A stretch of 64,000 nt of DNA from Bacteroidia bacterium (lineage in GTDB: Bacteria; Bacteroidota; Bacteroidia; Chitinophagales; Chitinophagaceae): positions 1 through 64,000 of the forward strand of contig JAUIBA010000024.1 of NCBI GenBank assembly GCA_030427635.1, read 5' to 3'. Each line of letters opens with the position of its first letter. The first letter of the stretch is position 1. The notes under the pieces were generated by a model that saw only the letters and a program-made list of their open reading frames with translations, was not told the DNA's origin and searched no databases. The translations under genes were made by a program, and so were the position numbers. Positions 18,901-27,993 of this stretch are shown piece by piece.

Positions 18901-21900
18901 GCAGCATCAATAGAGTATTCAGTAAATGGCGGTGCATGGACCGAACTTACCAATCAGGTTACAGGTCCGGTAGTTGTTGTTAATGATGGCGGTACATGGG
19001 ATGCAGCCAGTCCTGAGTTTACAATGGCGCTGCCGGCGGGAGCTATTGGCCAGAGCGATGTGCGTATCCGTTTTGTATATAATGCACAGTCTCTGTACTG
19101 GTCTCTGGATAACGTAAGTGTAAAAGGAACACTGCCCGCATCTACATTCTCATGGGATGCAAATCCGGCTTTGTCATGCACAAACTGTGCTGCTACAACT
19201 ATTACTCCCGCAGCATCCGGCACTACCATATATAATGTAGCTACTACTACAAGTGCGGGTTGTGTACGTAATACACCTGTAAGTGTTACTGTTAATCCAC
19301 TTCCGGCAGCTGTTACATCAGGTCTGCTGGTGTGTGAAGGCGTAACAAATATGCTTACCAGCACTCCCGGCGGAGTATGGACAAGCGGTACACCTTCAGT
19401 TGCTACAGTAGGTTCATTTACAGGTGCACTTAGCGGGGTAGCTGCAGGTACTACAGATATTACTTATACACTATCAGCTACCGGTTGCCGCACAATGGCT
19501 ACGGCTACGGTACTTCCGGCACCTGCCGACATCACACCTGCCAGTGTACAGATATGTACAGGGGCTACTGTTGCCCTGGGCAATACTGATGCGGGTGGTA
19601 CATGGAGCAGTGGTAATACTTCTGTTGCTACAGTAAATACATCAGGTATTGTTAGTGGCATTATACCGGGTATTGTACCAATAACATATACGATACCTTC
19701 CGGTTGTATTGCAGTAAGAGAGGTTACTGTCAATCCCCTGCCTTCAGGTATTACAGGATCATCTTCTGTTTGTGAAAATGGAACGACTATCTTAAACAAC
19801 AGTGATCTGGGCGGTACATGGAGCAGTGCCAATGATGCTATCGCATCTGTAAATAGTATATCTGGAGAAGTAACAGGTAATATGGCTGGTAATACTATCA
19901 TATCCTATATGCTTCCTGGTGGCTGTAATGCTATAAAAGGTATGCAGGTAAATCCTGCTCCGGCAGCAATTACCGGTCCTTCTATTATGTGTCAGGGTGC
20001 TACATCTGTGTTTACCACATCTTCTACCGGTGGTACGTGGAGCAGCACAGCACCTGTAATTGCATCTGTTAATCTTTCAGGTGTTGTTACTACCAGCAGC
20101 TCGCTGAGTGGTAATGTAAATATATTATATACATTCAGCAGTACGGGCTGTTCCCGCGCTCATGCGGTAGAGGTTAGTACGCGTGCGGTTATCAGTGGCA
20201 CAGCAAGTGTATGTAAAGGATATAGCACTACTCTTACGGCGGATATTGCCGGCGGTACATGGGCATCTTCAAATGACCTGATTGCTACAATAGATGCCGG
20301 TGGTGTGGTAATGGGCCACAACGTAGGTAATGTTACTATCAGCTATACGTCACCGGAAGGCTGCGTAAGTACAAGAGTACTTAATGTGAAGCCACTGCCA
20401 TTGGCTATACTGGGTGCAGATCTGGTATGTGAGGGTACTTCTACCCATATGATTAATATGACTGGCGGTATTGGTATCTGGGGCAGCAGTCATACCTCAG
20501 TTGCTACTATTGATGATGAAGGTCTTGTAACTGCGGTTACTACTGCCGGTACAACGACTATATCATATACTTCCCTGAGTACAGGATGTATGACCGCAAA
20601 AACGATTACAGTTTCACCGCTTCCTGCTGCTATCATAGGCAATGCTTCTGTATGTGCCGGTGCAGTAATGATGGTAGGTGATGCTACCCCCGGTGGAACA
20701 TGGAGCAGCCAGTATCCATCAGTAGCTTCAATAGATGCTTCGGGTGTGGTAAGCGGTCATGTGGAAGGTACTACTACCGTTACATATATGTTGCCTACGG
20801 GATGTATGCAAACACACCCTGTAGCGGTTAATCCGCTGCCATCTACTTCAGTAGGCGCAGCCTCGGTATGTGAAGGAGAGCAGACTACCTTTAGCAATCC
20901 TACACCGGGTGGTTCCTGGTCTACATCGTCTACGCTGACTGCATATGTTGATGCCGTAACCGGTGTAGTTACCGGTGCCGATGCCGGAACAGTAAATGTT
21001 ATATACTCACTGCCTACCGGTTGTAGCCGTAGCCGTTCACTGGTAGTGAACGATATGCCGGATGCCATTAGTGGCAGCCTTAGCGTATGCCCCGGTACTA
21101 CAACAATGCTGAGCAGTATGCCTGTAAATGGTGTATGGGCAACCGGTACCGCTTCTGTAGCAACAATCTCTGCTTCCGGTGAGCTTACTGGTAACAGTGC
21201 TGGTGTTACTGATGTTACATATACATTGCCAGGTGGCTGTTATGTGACCGAAGAGGTAACGGTTAATCCATTGCCTGATGTTATCTCTGGTACTCGCAGT
21301 ATATGTCCGGGTAGCACTACATTGCTGACAAATACTTCAGCGGGTGGTACATGGACTATAGCATCTTCTGCCGTAGCCAATGTGAATGCTTCGGGTGCAG
21401 TTACCGGTAACAGTGTAGGTGTTACAGCTGTTACTTATACACTGCCTACAGGCTGTATGCGTAGTGCAGACGTTACAGTTAATCCACTGCCATCAGTAAT
21501 TACAGGCCCTGCCTCTGTATGTACAGGTATGTCCATCTCACTGGGTAATGCTACTGCAGGTGGTAGCTGGACAAGTGCCAATACCTCAATAGCTACAATC
21601 AGTTCTGCTGGTGTACTTAACGGCCTTTCTGTGGGTGCTGTAAATATCTCGTATACACTGCCTACTGGTTGTATGAGTACTACCGCAATAGAAGTATATG
21701 GCCTGCCTGCAGACATCAGCGGCTCATCTGCTGTATGTGAGGGTAGCCAGATTGCTCTGAGCAACATGACTACCGGCGGTGTATGGAGCAGCAGCAATGC
21801 AGCTGTAGCCTCAGTAGATGCTACAGGTATGGTAAGTGGCGTTCAGCCGGGTAGTGCTATGGTTCGTTATACAGAAAGCGCCACAGGTTGTTATAAAGAA

Positions 21901-24363
21901 AAGAATATAGTGGTGAATGCAGTACCTGCAGGCATCACGGGTAATACAGATGTGTGTCAGAGCAGTATGTCAATGCTCTCCAGTGCCACCACAGGTGGTG
22001 TATGGAGCAGCAGTAATACTACAGTAGCACAGGTAAGTGCATCAGGTAATGTAACAGGTGTGAGCGCTGGTTTCAGTGTTATCAGCTATACGCTGCCTAC
22101 AGGTTGTGGCCGTGAGGCTACAGTAGTAGTGAATGCACTGCCTGAACCTGTTACCGGATTGCTTAATGTATGTACCGGCAGCAGCACACAGCTGGAAAGC
22201 GTAACTCCTGGTGGCGTATGGAGCAGCAGTAGCTCCTCAGCTACAGTGAATAGCGCAGGTCTTGTAAATGGCCTTGCTACAGGTACAAGCCAGATAGCTT
22301 ATACGAACAGCAACGGCTGTAAGCGTGTGGTAACAGTTACTGTGAATGCGCTTCCAGGTCTTATTGGCGGTACAGCTACAGTATGTCCGGGATTATCTAC
22401 AATGTTTACAAATGTTACACCGGGTGGTATCTGGAGCAGCAGTAACAGCTCACTGGCATCGGTGAACAGCACAAGTGGTGTTATTACAGCCACTGGTTCA
22501 GATGGCGTGGCAGATATCACGTACACTTTACCTACAGGCTGTATGCGCAGCCGTCAGGTGACAGTATATCCATCTGTATCACCGGTGAGTGGTGTAAGTG
22601 CAATATGTAAAGGCGATATGGCAACCTTCAGCACAGCCTCTACAGGTGGTGTGTGGATGAGCGGCAACACGCTGGTAGCCACAGTAAACGCATCGGGAGT
22701 AGTAACTGGCGTACAGGCAGGAAATACATCAATAGCGTATGTAATGCCAACAGGCTGTAAGTCAGAGACAGGTGTTGTAATCAATCCGCTGCCTGCTTCA
22801 ATCAATGGATCGGCCGCTGTTTGTGAGGGTGCTACAGCATTGCTTACTAACAGTACATCAGGTGGTTCCTGGAGCAGCAGCGATGGCGCTATTGCTAGCA
22901 TAGGCGTTGGTGGCTCTGTAATGGGTATCACTCCGGGTGAGGTAGGTATTACTTATACACTCCCTACAGGTTGCGAAGTGTCACGCACGTTTGTTGTTAA
23001 TAGTCTGCCGGCTGTTATGAATGTAACCGGTGGCGGTAGCTATTGTATAGGTGGTAGTGGTGTAGCTGTAGGTATTGATGGCTCTGAAGTAGCTACTCAG
23101 TATCGCCTCGTTAAAGGGTCTTCTTCGGTACAGACAGTGTCTGGTATCGGTACTGGCTTTGATTTTGCATTGCAGACATCGGCTGGTACTTACATGGTTA
23201 CAGCTACCAGTCCTGCAGGTTGTGTGCGTAGCATGAATGGTAGTGCAGAGGTAAGCATCAATCCACTGGTTACAGTATCGGTAAATGTATCATCAGACAT
23301 GGGCGACCGCGTATGTAATGGATCTTCTGTTACCTATACCGCCAATGGCGTAAATGGTGGTACAGCTCCGGTATATGACTGGAAGGTAAATGGTACTCCG
23401 GTAGCGGCTACAGCAACATATAATTATGTGCCTGCAGATGGCGACGTAGTAAGTGTGGCTTACACCAGCAGCGAGGCCTGCCCTGTAAATGCGACAGTGA
23501 ATGGTGCAATGACGATGGACGTACTTGCCAACCTGACACCATCAGTAAGTATCGCAACTGCAACAGGCGATACACTGTGTGAGGGTAGCACAGCAGTGTT
23601 TGCAGCAACAGCAGTAAACGGTGGTGATGCCGCAATGTACACATGGATGGTGAATGGTAACATCGTTACTGGTGTAAATGGCGCTGGCTACAGTTATATG
23701 CCAGAGGATAATGATGTGGTGAAGGTGATGCTGAACAGTAGCTATCAGTGTGTAACAGAAAATGATGTGAACAGCAACAGTGTTACTATGCAGGTAGATG
23801 CCCGCTATACACCGATTGTAGAACTTACGGTATCACCGGGTCTGGTGGTAGCAGAGGGTACTGCAGTAACTTTCACAGCCAATGCAATACAGGCAGGTGA
23901 TGCGCCTACATATCAGTGGCTGGTAAATGGCAATGTAGTGAACGGGGCTACACAGCCTGGATACACTACCTCTAAGCTGAACAATGGTGACTCAGTAACC
24001 TGCGTGGTGATGGCATCCGACAGGTGTAACAACACTTCTATCAACTCAGTGGTGATGACGGTAACCTCAACAACGGGCGTGTCCATGACGGGTCTGTCAC
24101 AGAGCGAGCTTCGTCTGGTACCTAACCCGAACACTGGTACGTTCCGCGTTACGGGTACACTGGGCATACAGACAGAAGAGGAAGTACAGCTGGAGGTTAC
24201 GAATATGCTGGGTCAGGTGGTATATCACGGTGTGGCTAAGAGCCGCGGTGGCGTACTGGATGCAGGTATAGAGCTGGGGAACAATCTTGCCAACGGCATG
24301 TACATGCTGAACCTGACAGTGGGTGCTGACCACAAAGCATTCCACTTCGTAGTGAAACAATAA
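15982..24363 (+). CDS. Giant T9SS-exported surface protein with 19 Big2-like repeats
   Basis: A 2793-residue protein with a signal peptide (MRNVYLLLLLSCLGAVAKA). Approximate order: N-terminal beta domain (20-230); choice-of-anchor-like domain (231-343); Ig-like domain (344-440); GEVED-type domain with GVWIDFNDNGTYEPSEF (441-618); another Ig-like domain; Big2-like repeats 1-2 (698-849); a jelly-roll-like insert with LLTENFNGTLAGW (850-1103); Big2-like repeats 3-19 (1104-2337); an atypical unit; three Ig/PKD-like repeats with YxWxVNG (2431-2694); and a T9SS type A sorting domain from LVPNPNTGTFRV (about 2711) to the end. Each Big2-like repeat of about 72 residues follows the pattern ITG-SVC-G, GG-WSS, VA-V, G-V-G, YTLPTGC, VNPLP. 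It is probably a long adhesive or gliding-surface stalk anchored after T9SS export. Two conserved Cys per repeat may form disulfides. Confidence 0.93.
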   Translation: MRNVYLLLLLSCLGAVAKAQTAASYVFTRTTNTYSDLSTVSGFTSFTTMSSDDSYASSIPIGFTFKYCGTNYTQVSTCSNGWMSLANGASSTLGNTSLSNAPNSANGFLMPFWDDLNGASRTAYRITTGSAPNRVFVLQWGRNSQGWGSYTGSGNATFQIRLYETSNIIEFCYGTTTYAGKSATIGIANSTSDYKVLTSPTSSTTSSTSFSSYTSLNVAPVANTVLRFVPPPELNVTPTSVSFGAVTTGTSSGTQVVSMVGQNLNPTSGSLTITAPSGFQVSSNGTTWSTSYTAAYTGGLMPATNIYIRFNPTATTSYSGNVTISGGGLSPVKNIPVTGVGAAPCSGMPTAGTASISPTSGMASTAFSLSLTGSTVAGGLTFQWQSSATGTSGWTNISGATNATFNFTGITATTHYRCLVSCGANTATSGSAAATFLVLPTCVTTSASWTGQSGNGNYGINVFSITGYSGSTLSDAGIVAASNSTTGYLNRMTLPAVNLRQGDVYPASGTWGTIGGNQFMGVWIDFNDNGTYEPSEFVSPVAGNVGGTMPQPTTFNITIPLTANAGTHLMRMRGIWQTNATSTGSLPPALNPCNINNGYNPNYYSGTCVDYVVNIIPLIPPAPSISGSTDYCYGGTIALTASSTATSPTFTWSGPGGFSATGASISIPSASPATAGAYSCYVTSFGIPGPSTVTNVVVNPVPAAITGIASVCESVSMTLNNASPGGSWSSATPSVATATGTGGTGTVTGATAGTVVVSYSFPSTGCAATKVVTVYPTPVATTGVALVCEAGTTTLSHPDGGTGTWSSATPATATVGLTSGIVTGITSGYGTISYTDVNGCVRTRQVTVNPLPDVTVTPASAALCLGESATFTASSEAPQINLLTENFNGTLAGWTITTGAGVPAANAWQLVSPPGTTGLTVNGDGSQYLQASSSGYGGFTTTTIESPSFQTLGGFASVTLTFNQSLLSFNPDIAASIEYSVNGGAWTELTNQVTGPVVVVNDGGTWDAASPEFTMALPAGAIGQSDVRIRFVYNAQSLYWSLDNVSVKGTLPASTFSWDANPALSCTNCAATTITPAASGTTIYNVATTTSAGCVRNTPVSVTVNPLPAAVTSGLLVCEGVTNMLTSTPGGVWTSGTPSVATVGSFTGALSGVAAGTTDITYTLSATGCRTMATATVLPAPADITPASVQICTGATVALGNTDAGGTWSSGNTSVATVNTSGIVSGIIPGIVPITYTIPSGCIAVREVTVNPLPSGITGSSSVCENGTTILNNSDLGGTWSSANDAIASVNSISGEVTGNMAGNTIISYMLPGGCNAIKGMQVNPAPAAITGPSIMCQGATSVFTTSSTGGTWSSTAPVIASVNLSGVVTTSSSLSGNVNILYTFSSTGCSRAHAVEVSTRAVISGTASVCKGYSTTLTADIAGGTWASSNDLIATIDAGGVVMGHNVGNVTISYTSPEGCVSTRVLNVKPLPLAILGADLVCEGTSTHMINMTGGIGIWGSSHTSVATIDDEGLVTAVTTAGTTTISYTSLSTGCMTAKTITVSPLPAAIIGNASVCAGAVMMVGDATPGGTWSSQYPSVASIDASGVVSGHVEGTTTVTYMLPTGCMQTHPVAVNPLPSTSVGAASVCEGEQTTFSNPTPGGSWSTSSTLTAYVDAVTGVVTGADAGTVNVIYSLPTGCSRSRSLVVNDMPDAISGSLSVCPGTTTMLSSMPVNGVWATGTASVATISASGELTGNSAGVTDVTYTLPGGCYVTEEVTVNPLPDVISGTRSICPGSTTLLTNTSAGGTWTIASSAVANVNASGAVTGNSVGVTAVTYTLPTGCMRSADVTVNPLPSVITGPASVCTGMSISLGNATAGGSWTSANTSIATISSAGVLNGLSVGAVNISYTLPTGCMSTTAIEVYGLPADISGSSAVCEGSQIALSNMTTGGVWSSSNAAVASVDATGMVSGVQPGSAMVRYTESATGCYKEKNIVVNAVPAGITGNTDVCQSSMSMLSSATTGGVWSSSNTTVAQVSASGNVTGVSAGFSVISYTLPTGCGREATVVVNALPEPVTGLLNVCTGSSTQLESVTPGGVWSSSSSSATVNSAGLVNGLATGTSQIAYTNSNGCKRVVTVTVNALPGLIGGTATVCPGLSTMFTNVTPGGIWSSSNSSLASVNSTSGVITATGSDGVADITYTLPTGCMRSRQVTVYPSVSPVSGVSAICKGDMATFSTASTGGVWMSGNTLVATVNASGVVTGVQAGNTSIAYVMPTGCKSETGVVINPLPASINGSAAVCEGATALLTNSTSGGSWSSSDGAIASIGVGGSVMGITPGEVGITYTLPTGCEVSRTFVVNSLPAVMNVTGGGSYCIGGSGVAVGIDGSEVATQYRLVKGSSSVQTVSGIGTGFDFALQTSAGTYMVTATSPAGCVRSMNGSAEVSINPLVTVSVNVSSDMGDRVCNGSSVTYTANGVNGGTAPVYDWKVNGTPVAATATYNYVPADGDVVSVAYTSSEACPVNATVNGAMTMDVLANLTPSVSIATATGDTLCEGSTAVFAATAVNGGDAAMYTWMVNGNIVTGVNGAGYSYMPEDNDVVKVMLNSSYQCVTENDVNSNSVTMQVDARYTPIVELTVSPGLVVAEGTAVTFTANAIQAGDAPTYQWLVNGNVVNGATQPGYTTSKLNNGDSVTCVVMASDRCNNTSINSVVMTVTSTTGVSMTGLSQSELRLVPNPNTGTFRVTGTLGIQTEEEVQLEVTNMLGQVVYHGVAKSRGGVLDAGIELGNNLANGMYMLNLTVGADHKAFHFVVKQ
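18073..22992 (+). repeat. Array of 19 Big2-like coding repeats (about 216 bp each)
   Basis: Nineteen copies of a 70-75 codon unit inside the giant gene, interrupted once by a unique domain at about 18529-19290. Units share the skeleton but differ at most other positions, so the array is old rather than freshly amplified; the most alike neighbours are those around 21060-21700, sharing VTVNPLP and YTLPTGC blocks. Confidence 0.9.
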
Positions 24364-24384
24364 CAATAATGGTTGTGGATATGA

Positions 24385-24418
24385 CAATGGCTGCACATTT
24401 GTGCAGCCATTGTTTTTT
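24385..24418 (+). terminator. Strong rho-independent terminator of the giant gene
   Basis: CAATGGCTGCAC (24385-24396) and GTGCAGCCATTG (24401-24412) form a perfect 12-bp stem with loop ATTT, followed by TTTTTT. Confidence 0.95.
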
Positions 24419-24465
24419 GGGGGTAATGAGGCCAAAAATGGTTTTTGACGGTATGGAGAGATAAT

Positions 24466-24499
24466 AAAAATGCCTCGCAACTGACTGCAAGGCATTTTT
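24466..24499 (-). terminator. Terminator of the DUF2911 gene
   Basis: AAAAATGCCTCGCA (24466-24479) pairs with TGCAAGGCATTTTT (24486-24499), with one mismatch. It lies just downstream of the minus-strand gene ending at 24521; the A/T flanks would let it work in both directions. Confidence 0.8.
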
Positions 24500-24520
24500 A
24501 TTCAGCATTTCGGAAAACAA

Positions 24521-25393
24521 TTAGTCTGCCGGCTGATACGCTCTTTTATGTTTATTAAGCTCAGCTATTATTTTTTCATTGTTACGCTTGTATTCAAGCG
24601 CGTTAGCCGTACCTTTTGATAATTCAATAGATTTTTTTGCTGCTGCAAGTGCATCTTCTGTATTACCCAGCTTTTTTTCAATGCGTGCTTTAAGATACCA
24701 CATATAGAAAGCTTTCGGATTTTGCTCTATCGCTTTATCTACATATCTCCTTGCATCATCCAGCTTCTGGTTGGTTTCATAATAGTAGCTTGCAGCCTGG
24801 AAATAGGGAACACTTGTATTGTTCAGCGCTTTGTCAATGTTGGCAGCAACAGCATCCTTATTATCAGCTACTACAGGTATTACTATCATAGTACGCTCCC
24901 ACATCATTTCAATTTTACAGCTCGTAAAGGTTATATCGCTGATGGCGATGGTAAACGTCTGCACATCTTCATTGAGTGTAATAGGTTTGATTTTCAGCCT
25001 CGCAGCATCATATTCACGAGGAAAACCATCTGCACTCCAGTTCCCTGTTGCTGTGCTGAACACTACTTCCCACTTATCTCTGTCAGGTATAGTGTATACA
25101 GAATATTCACCTGCCTTTATGCGCTGTCCGGCAATCTCAAGATCCTCTCCGAACTTAATTTTTGTAGAAGCATTGGCACCTGTACGCCATACTTTGCCAT
25201 AGGGTACCATTTCCCCCATTACTTTCCTGCCCCTCATGGATGGGCGGCTATAGGCGATTTCAATGTTTGAAATTGAAAAGTCCTGAGACACTCTTGCTGT
25301 AGGGCTTAATGCTGGTAATTTAAGTTGGCTGTAGGCTGCTCCTGAAGAAAGCAAAAGAGCAAACAGCGACATGGAAATAACAATACGTTTCAT
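24521..25393 (-). CDS. Secreted DUF2911 protein with TPR-like tail
   Basis: A 290-residue exported protein starting at 25393 (MKRIVISMSLFALLLSSGAAYS). The middle matches the DUF2911 family common in Bacteroidota: LPALSPTARVSQDFSISNIEIAYSRPSMRGRKVMGEMVPYGKVWRTGAN broken here only by family consensus positions, followed by AGEYSVYTIPD and WEVVFSTATGNW. Residues about 215-280 form tetratricopeptide-like helices (AASYYYETNQKLDDARRYVD, YMWYLKARIEKKLGNTEDAL). The function of the family is unknown; the helical tail suggests protein binding. It stands alone, with its own terminator. Confidence 0.88.
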   Translation of the reverse strand: MKRIVISMSLFALLLSSGAAYSQLKLPALSPTARVSQDFSISNIEIAYSRPSMRGRKVMGEMVPYGKVWRTGANASTKIKFGEDLEIAGQRIKAGEYSVYTIPDRDKWEVVFSTATGNWSADGFPREYDAARLKIKPITLNEDVQTFTIAISDITFTSCKIEMMWERTMIVIPVVADNKDAVAANIDKALNNTSVPYFQAASYYYETNQKLDDARRYVDKAIEQNPKAFYMWYLKARIEKKLGNTEDALAAAKKSIELSKGTANALEYKRNNEKIIAELNKHKRAYQPAD

Positions 25394-25495
25394 GAACTGT
25401 AGTGTGTTTGATTTTACAATGCTAAAGTACAAATAATGAGGCAATGCACAGGATAGATAAACCATATGCATAGATAGGCAGCGGGAGAAAAAGAA

Positions 25496-25565
25496 ATCCC
25501 GACATACCTGGTATGTCGGGATAGGACTGTGCTTACTAACCCATCGGTTAGTAGGACAAATGTCC
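25496..25565. other. Three consecutive hairpins in a divergent intergenic region
   Basis: Three inverted repeats follow one another: ATCCCGACATACC/GGTATGTCGGGAT (25496-25522, 13-bp arms separated by 1 base), TACTAACC/GGTTAGTA (25534-25553, 4-base loop) and GGACA/TGTCC (25554-25565). They lie between the divergent genes at 25393 and 25830, about 190 bases upstream of the promoter of the polysaccharide operon. No T-tract follows, so a plain terminator is unlikely; a structured RNA or a regulator-binding cluster fits better. The rest of 25394-25829 is AT-rich and without a gene. Confidence 0.55.
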
Positions 25566-25753
25566 GCAAAAACTTTCGTATAATGAAATATTAGTTCTCA
25601 TTATTGTTTTTATTTAAGCATATGAAACATTTGTTATGTTTTGTGTCGTTCTGCTGCTGATACTCAGGTATGACCAATGGAAAAGCCCGCCACCATTGCA
25701 TTTATTCATTGGTGATGTATGCTGTTACATTATCTACTCTAATATATTAATAG

Positions 25754-25761
25754 TACCTTTG
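25754..25761 (+). promoter_or_regulatory. -7 promoter element of the polysaccharide operon
   Basis: TACCTTTG fits TANNTTTG. It lies 68 nt upstream of the TTG start at 25830, leaving a 5' leader of about 60 nt. No clear -33 motif is seen. Confidence 0.5.
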
Positions 25762-25829
25762 CACCACAAAAATGAAACATTATATTGTTTTGTTTTAATG
25801 TGATTTTGTCTATTTAAAAATCTAACCTG

Positions 25830-27944
25830 TTGAAACAAATAATTCAATCGTTTAAAACCGGAGAGACGATACTGGAAGACGTACCTGCTCCTGTAGTGAA
25901 GAAAGGACAGGTGCTGATAAGAACTACGCGAAGTCTGGTATCCTTAGGTACAGAAAGAATGCTGGTAGAGTTTGGCAGGGCTAATATGCTGCAGAAAGCG
26001 ATGCAGCAGCCGGAGCGGGTGAAGCAGGTGCTGGGAAAAATAAAGTCAGATGGTATAAAGCCTACATTACAGGCTGTTTTTAATAAGCTGGGGCAGCCAC
26101 TTCCGTTGGGTTATTGTAATGTAGGGGTTGTGATAGCAGTGGGAGAGGGTGTTACCGGCATTGCCGTAGGTGACAGAGTAGCTTCCAACGGCCCTCATGC
26201 TGAATTTGTATGTGTGCCACAGAATCTTGTGGCTCGTATCCCCGATGGTGTAAGCGATGAGGCGGCAACATTTACAGTAATCGGTTCTATAGGTTTGCAG
26301 GGTATCAGGTTGTGCGATCCCCGTTTGGGTGAAACAATAGTTGTTGTAGGGCTTGGTCTTATCGGGCTTATTACGGCAGAGTTGCTTATTGCAAATGGCT
26401 GCAGGGTGATAGGTATAGACCCCGATGAGAAGAAAATAAAAATAGCTAAGGAGAAAGGCATTATAGGCATAAACCCATCCGGTGGAGCCGACCCCGTAGC
26501 ATCAGTGCTGGCATATACTGAAGGTGTAGGTGCTGACGGAGTAATAATAACAGCCTCCGCCAAGACAGACGAGATAATATCTCAGGCGGCAAGAATGAGC
26601 CGTAAACGTGGTCGTATCATTCTGGTAGGTGTAATAGGACTCAACATTAGCAGGGCTGAGTTTTATGAGAAGGAACTCACTTTTCAGGTGTCCTGCTCTT
26701 ATGGTCCGGGTAGATACGATGATAGCTACGAAAAAGCAGGTATTGATTATCCCCTGCCTTTCGTGCGCTGGACAGAGCAACGAAACTTTACAGCAGTACT
26801 GGATATGATAAGCCGGGGGAAGCTGGAAGTAAATTCATTGATTACAGCACGGGTACCTATAGCCGACTATGGTCGTATCTATAATGATATAAGTAACAGA
26901 GATGCAATAGCATCGGTATTGGAATATCCTGAAGATAGCAGACCCGATACCTCAGTTTCTTTTGCTTCAGGTAGCTTTTCGTCTGGTGCAGGGGGAATTG
27001 GGATTATAGGTGCCGGCAACTTTACAGCTATGACCATGTTACCTGCACTGGCGGCAATAAAGGCACCATTGCATAGCATTGCCAGTGCAGCTGGCGTTAC
27101 AGGTACTGCACTCGCACGCAAGTACAATATTGGTAAAAGCACCACAGATTATAAAACAATACTTAATGATGCCGCTGTAGACCTTGTTATTATCACCACT
27201 CGTCATAATGAGCATGCACATATGACTGCAGAGGCGCTCAGGGCGGGCAAGCATGTATTTGTGGAGAAGCCGCTTGCCATCGATCGTGCCGGACTTGATG
27301 AGGTGATGGCTGCATATGACGGCGGCAAAACACTTACGGTAGGGTTTAATCGTAGATTTTCTCCACACAGTGTAGCAATCAGGAAGGCAATAGGAGATGG
27401 GCCTGTCAATGTCATAGCTACTATGAATGCAGGGGCTATCCCGCCTAATGTATGGGTACATGATATGAAAGTAGGCGGTGGGCGCATAATAGGGGAGGCC
27501 TGCCATTATATGGACCTTATTTCCTGGCTTACAGGCAGCCATATCACTGCTGTGTGTATGAATGCTATGGGGGTAAGTCCACGGGAAAATACTGATTGTG
27601 CCAGTATTTTACTGCAGTATGCCAATGGCAGCACTGGGGTGATAAACTACTTCGCCAATGGTTCTAAAGATTATTCCAAAGAGCGAATTGAAGTTTACTC
27701 GCAGGAGCGCACACTGGTTTGTGACAACTTTCAGGTTACTACCGGCTATGGCACCAAAGGGTTTTCCCGTTTGAAAACCAATACAGACAAAGGGCACCTG
27801 GCACAGTTCAGATTGCTTACAGAGCGGGTGCGTAGCGGCGGCGACCCGCTAATGAGTTTTGATGAAGTTGTTAATACCACATTGGCAGGTATAGCAGCTG
27901 TAGAAAGTCTCAAAACCCGCCGCTGGGTAGATGTGAAATTGTAA
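25830..27944 (+). CDS. Zn-dehydrogenase / Gfo-Idh-MocA fusion oxidoreductase
   Basis: A 704-residue bifunctional protein with a TTG start (TTGAAACAAATAATTCAATC) because no ATG precedes the conserved N-terminus. Residues 1-360 are a medium-chain dehydrogenase: GYCNVGVVIAVGEGV, VGDRVASNGPHAEFV and the NAD site VVVGLGLIGLITAELL. Residues about 390-704 are a Gfo/Idh/MocA oxidoreductase: GIGIIGAGNFTAM (NAD site), EHAHMTAEALRAGKHVFVEK and GGRIIGEACHYMDLISWLTG. Such fusions occur in polysaccharide gene clusters with heparinase-like proteins and sugar epimerases, exactly as here. They probably oxidise or remodel a sugar nucleotide, but the substrate is unknown. It is the first gene of an operon running to 33631. 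Confidence 0.9.
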   Translation: MKQIIQSFKTGETILEDVPAPVVKKGQVLIRTTRSLVSLGTERMLVEFGRANMLQKAMQQPERVKQVLGKIKSDGIKPTLQAVFNKLGQPLPLGYCNVGVVIAVGEGVTGIAVGDRVASNGPHAEFVCVPQNLVARIPDGVSDEAATFTVIGSIGLQGIRLCDPRLGETIVVVGLGLIGLITAELLIANGCRVIGIDPDEKKIKIAKEKGIIGINPSGGADPVASVLAYTEGVGADGVIITASAKTDEIISQAARMSRKRGRIILVGVIGLNISRAEFYEKELTFQVSCSYGPGRYDDSYEKAGIDYPLPFVRWTEQRNFTAVLDMISRGKLEVNSLITARVPIADYGRIYNDISNRDAIASVLEYPEDSRPDTSVSFASGSFSSGAGGIGIIGAGNFTAMTMLPALAAIKAPLHSIASAAGVTGTALARKYNIGKSTTDYKTILNDAAVDLVIITTRHNEHAHMTAEALRAGKHVFVEKPLAIDRAGLDEVMAAYDGGKTLTVGFNRRFSPHSVAIRKAIGDGPVNVIATMNAGAIPPNVWVHDMKVGGGRIIGEACHYMDLISWLTGSHITAVCMNAMGVSPRENTDCASILLQYANGSTGVINYFANGSKDYSKERIEVYSQERTLVCDNFQVTTGYGTKGFSRLKTNTDKGHLAQFRLLTERVRSGGDPLMSFDEVVNTTLAGIAAVESLKTRRWVDVKL

Positions 27945-27993
27945 TCAGTACCGCACAAATACGGTTTATAATAAAGAAACGCAATCTTATAAG

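Noticed and set aside
18954-22931. Several 75-145 residue antisense frames under the Big2 repeats
   Set aside because: They recur with the repeat period and mirror the repetitive coding strand; they are shadows, not genes.
18073-22992. Regularly spaced repeats as a CRISPR array
   Set aside because: The period is about 216 bp, the units are coding and diverged, and no short identical direct repeats with unique spacers exist.
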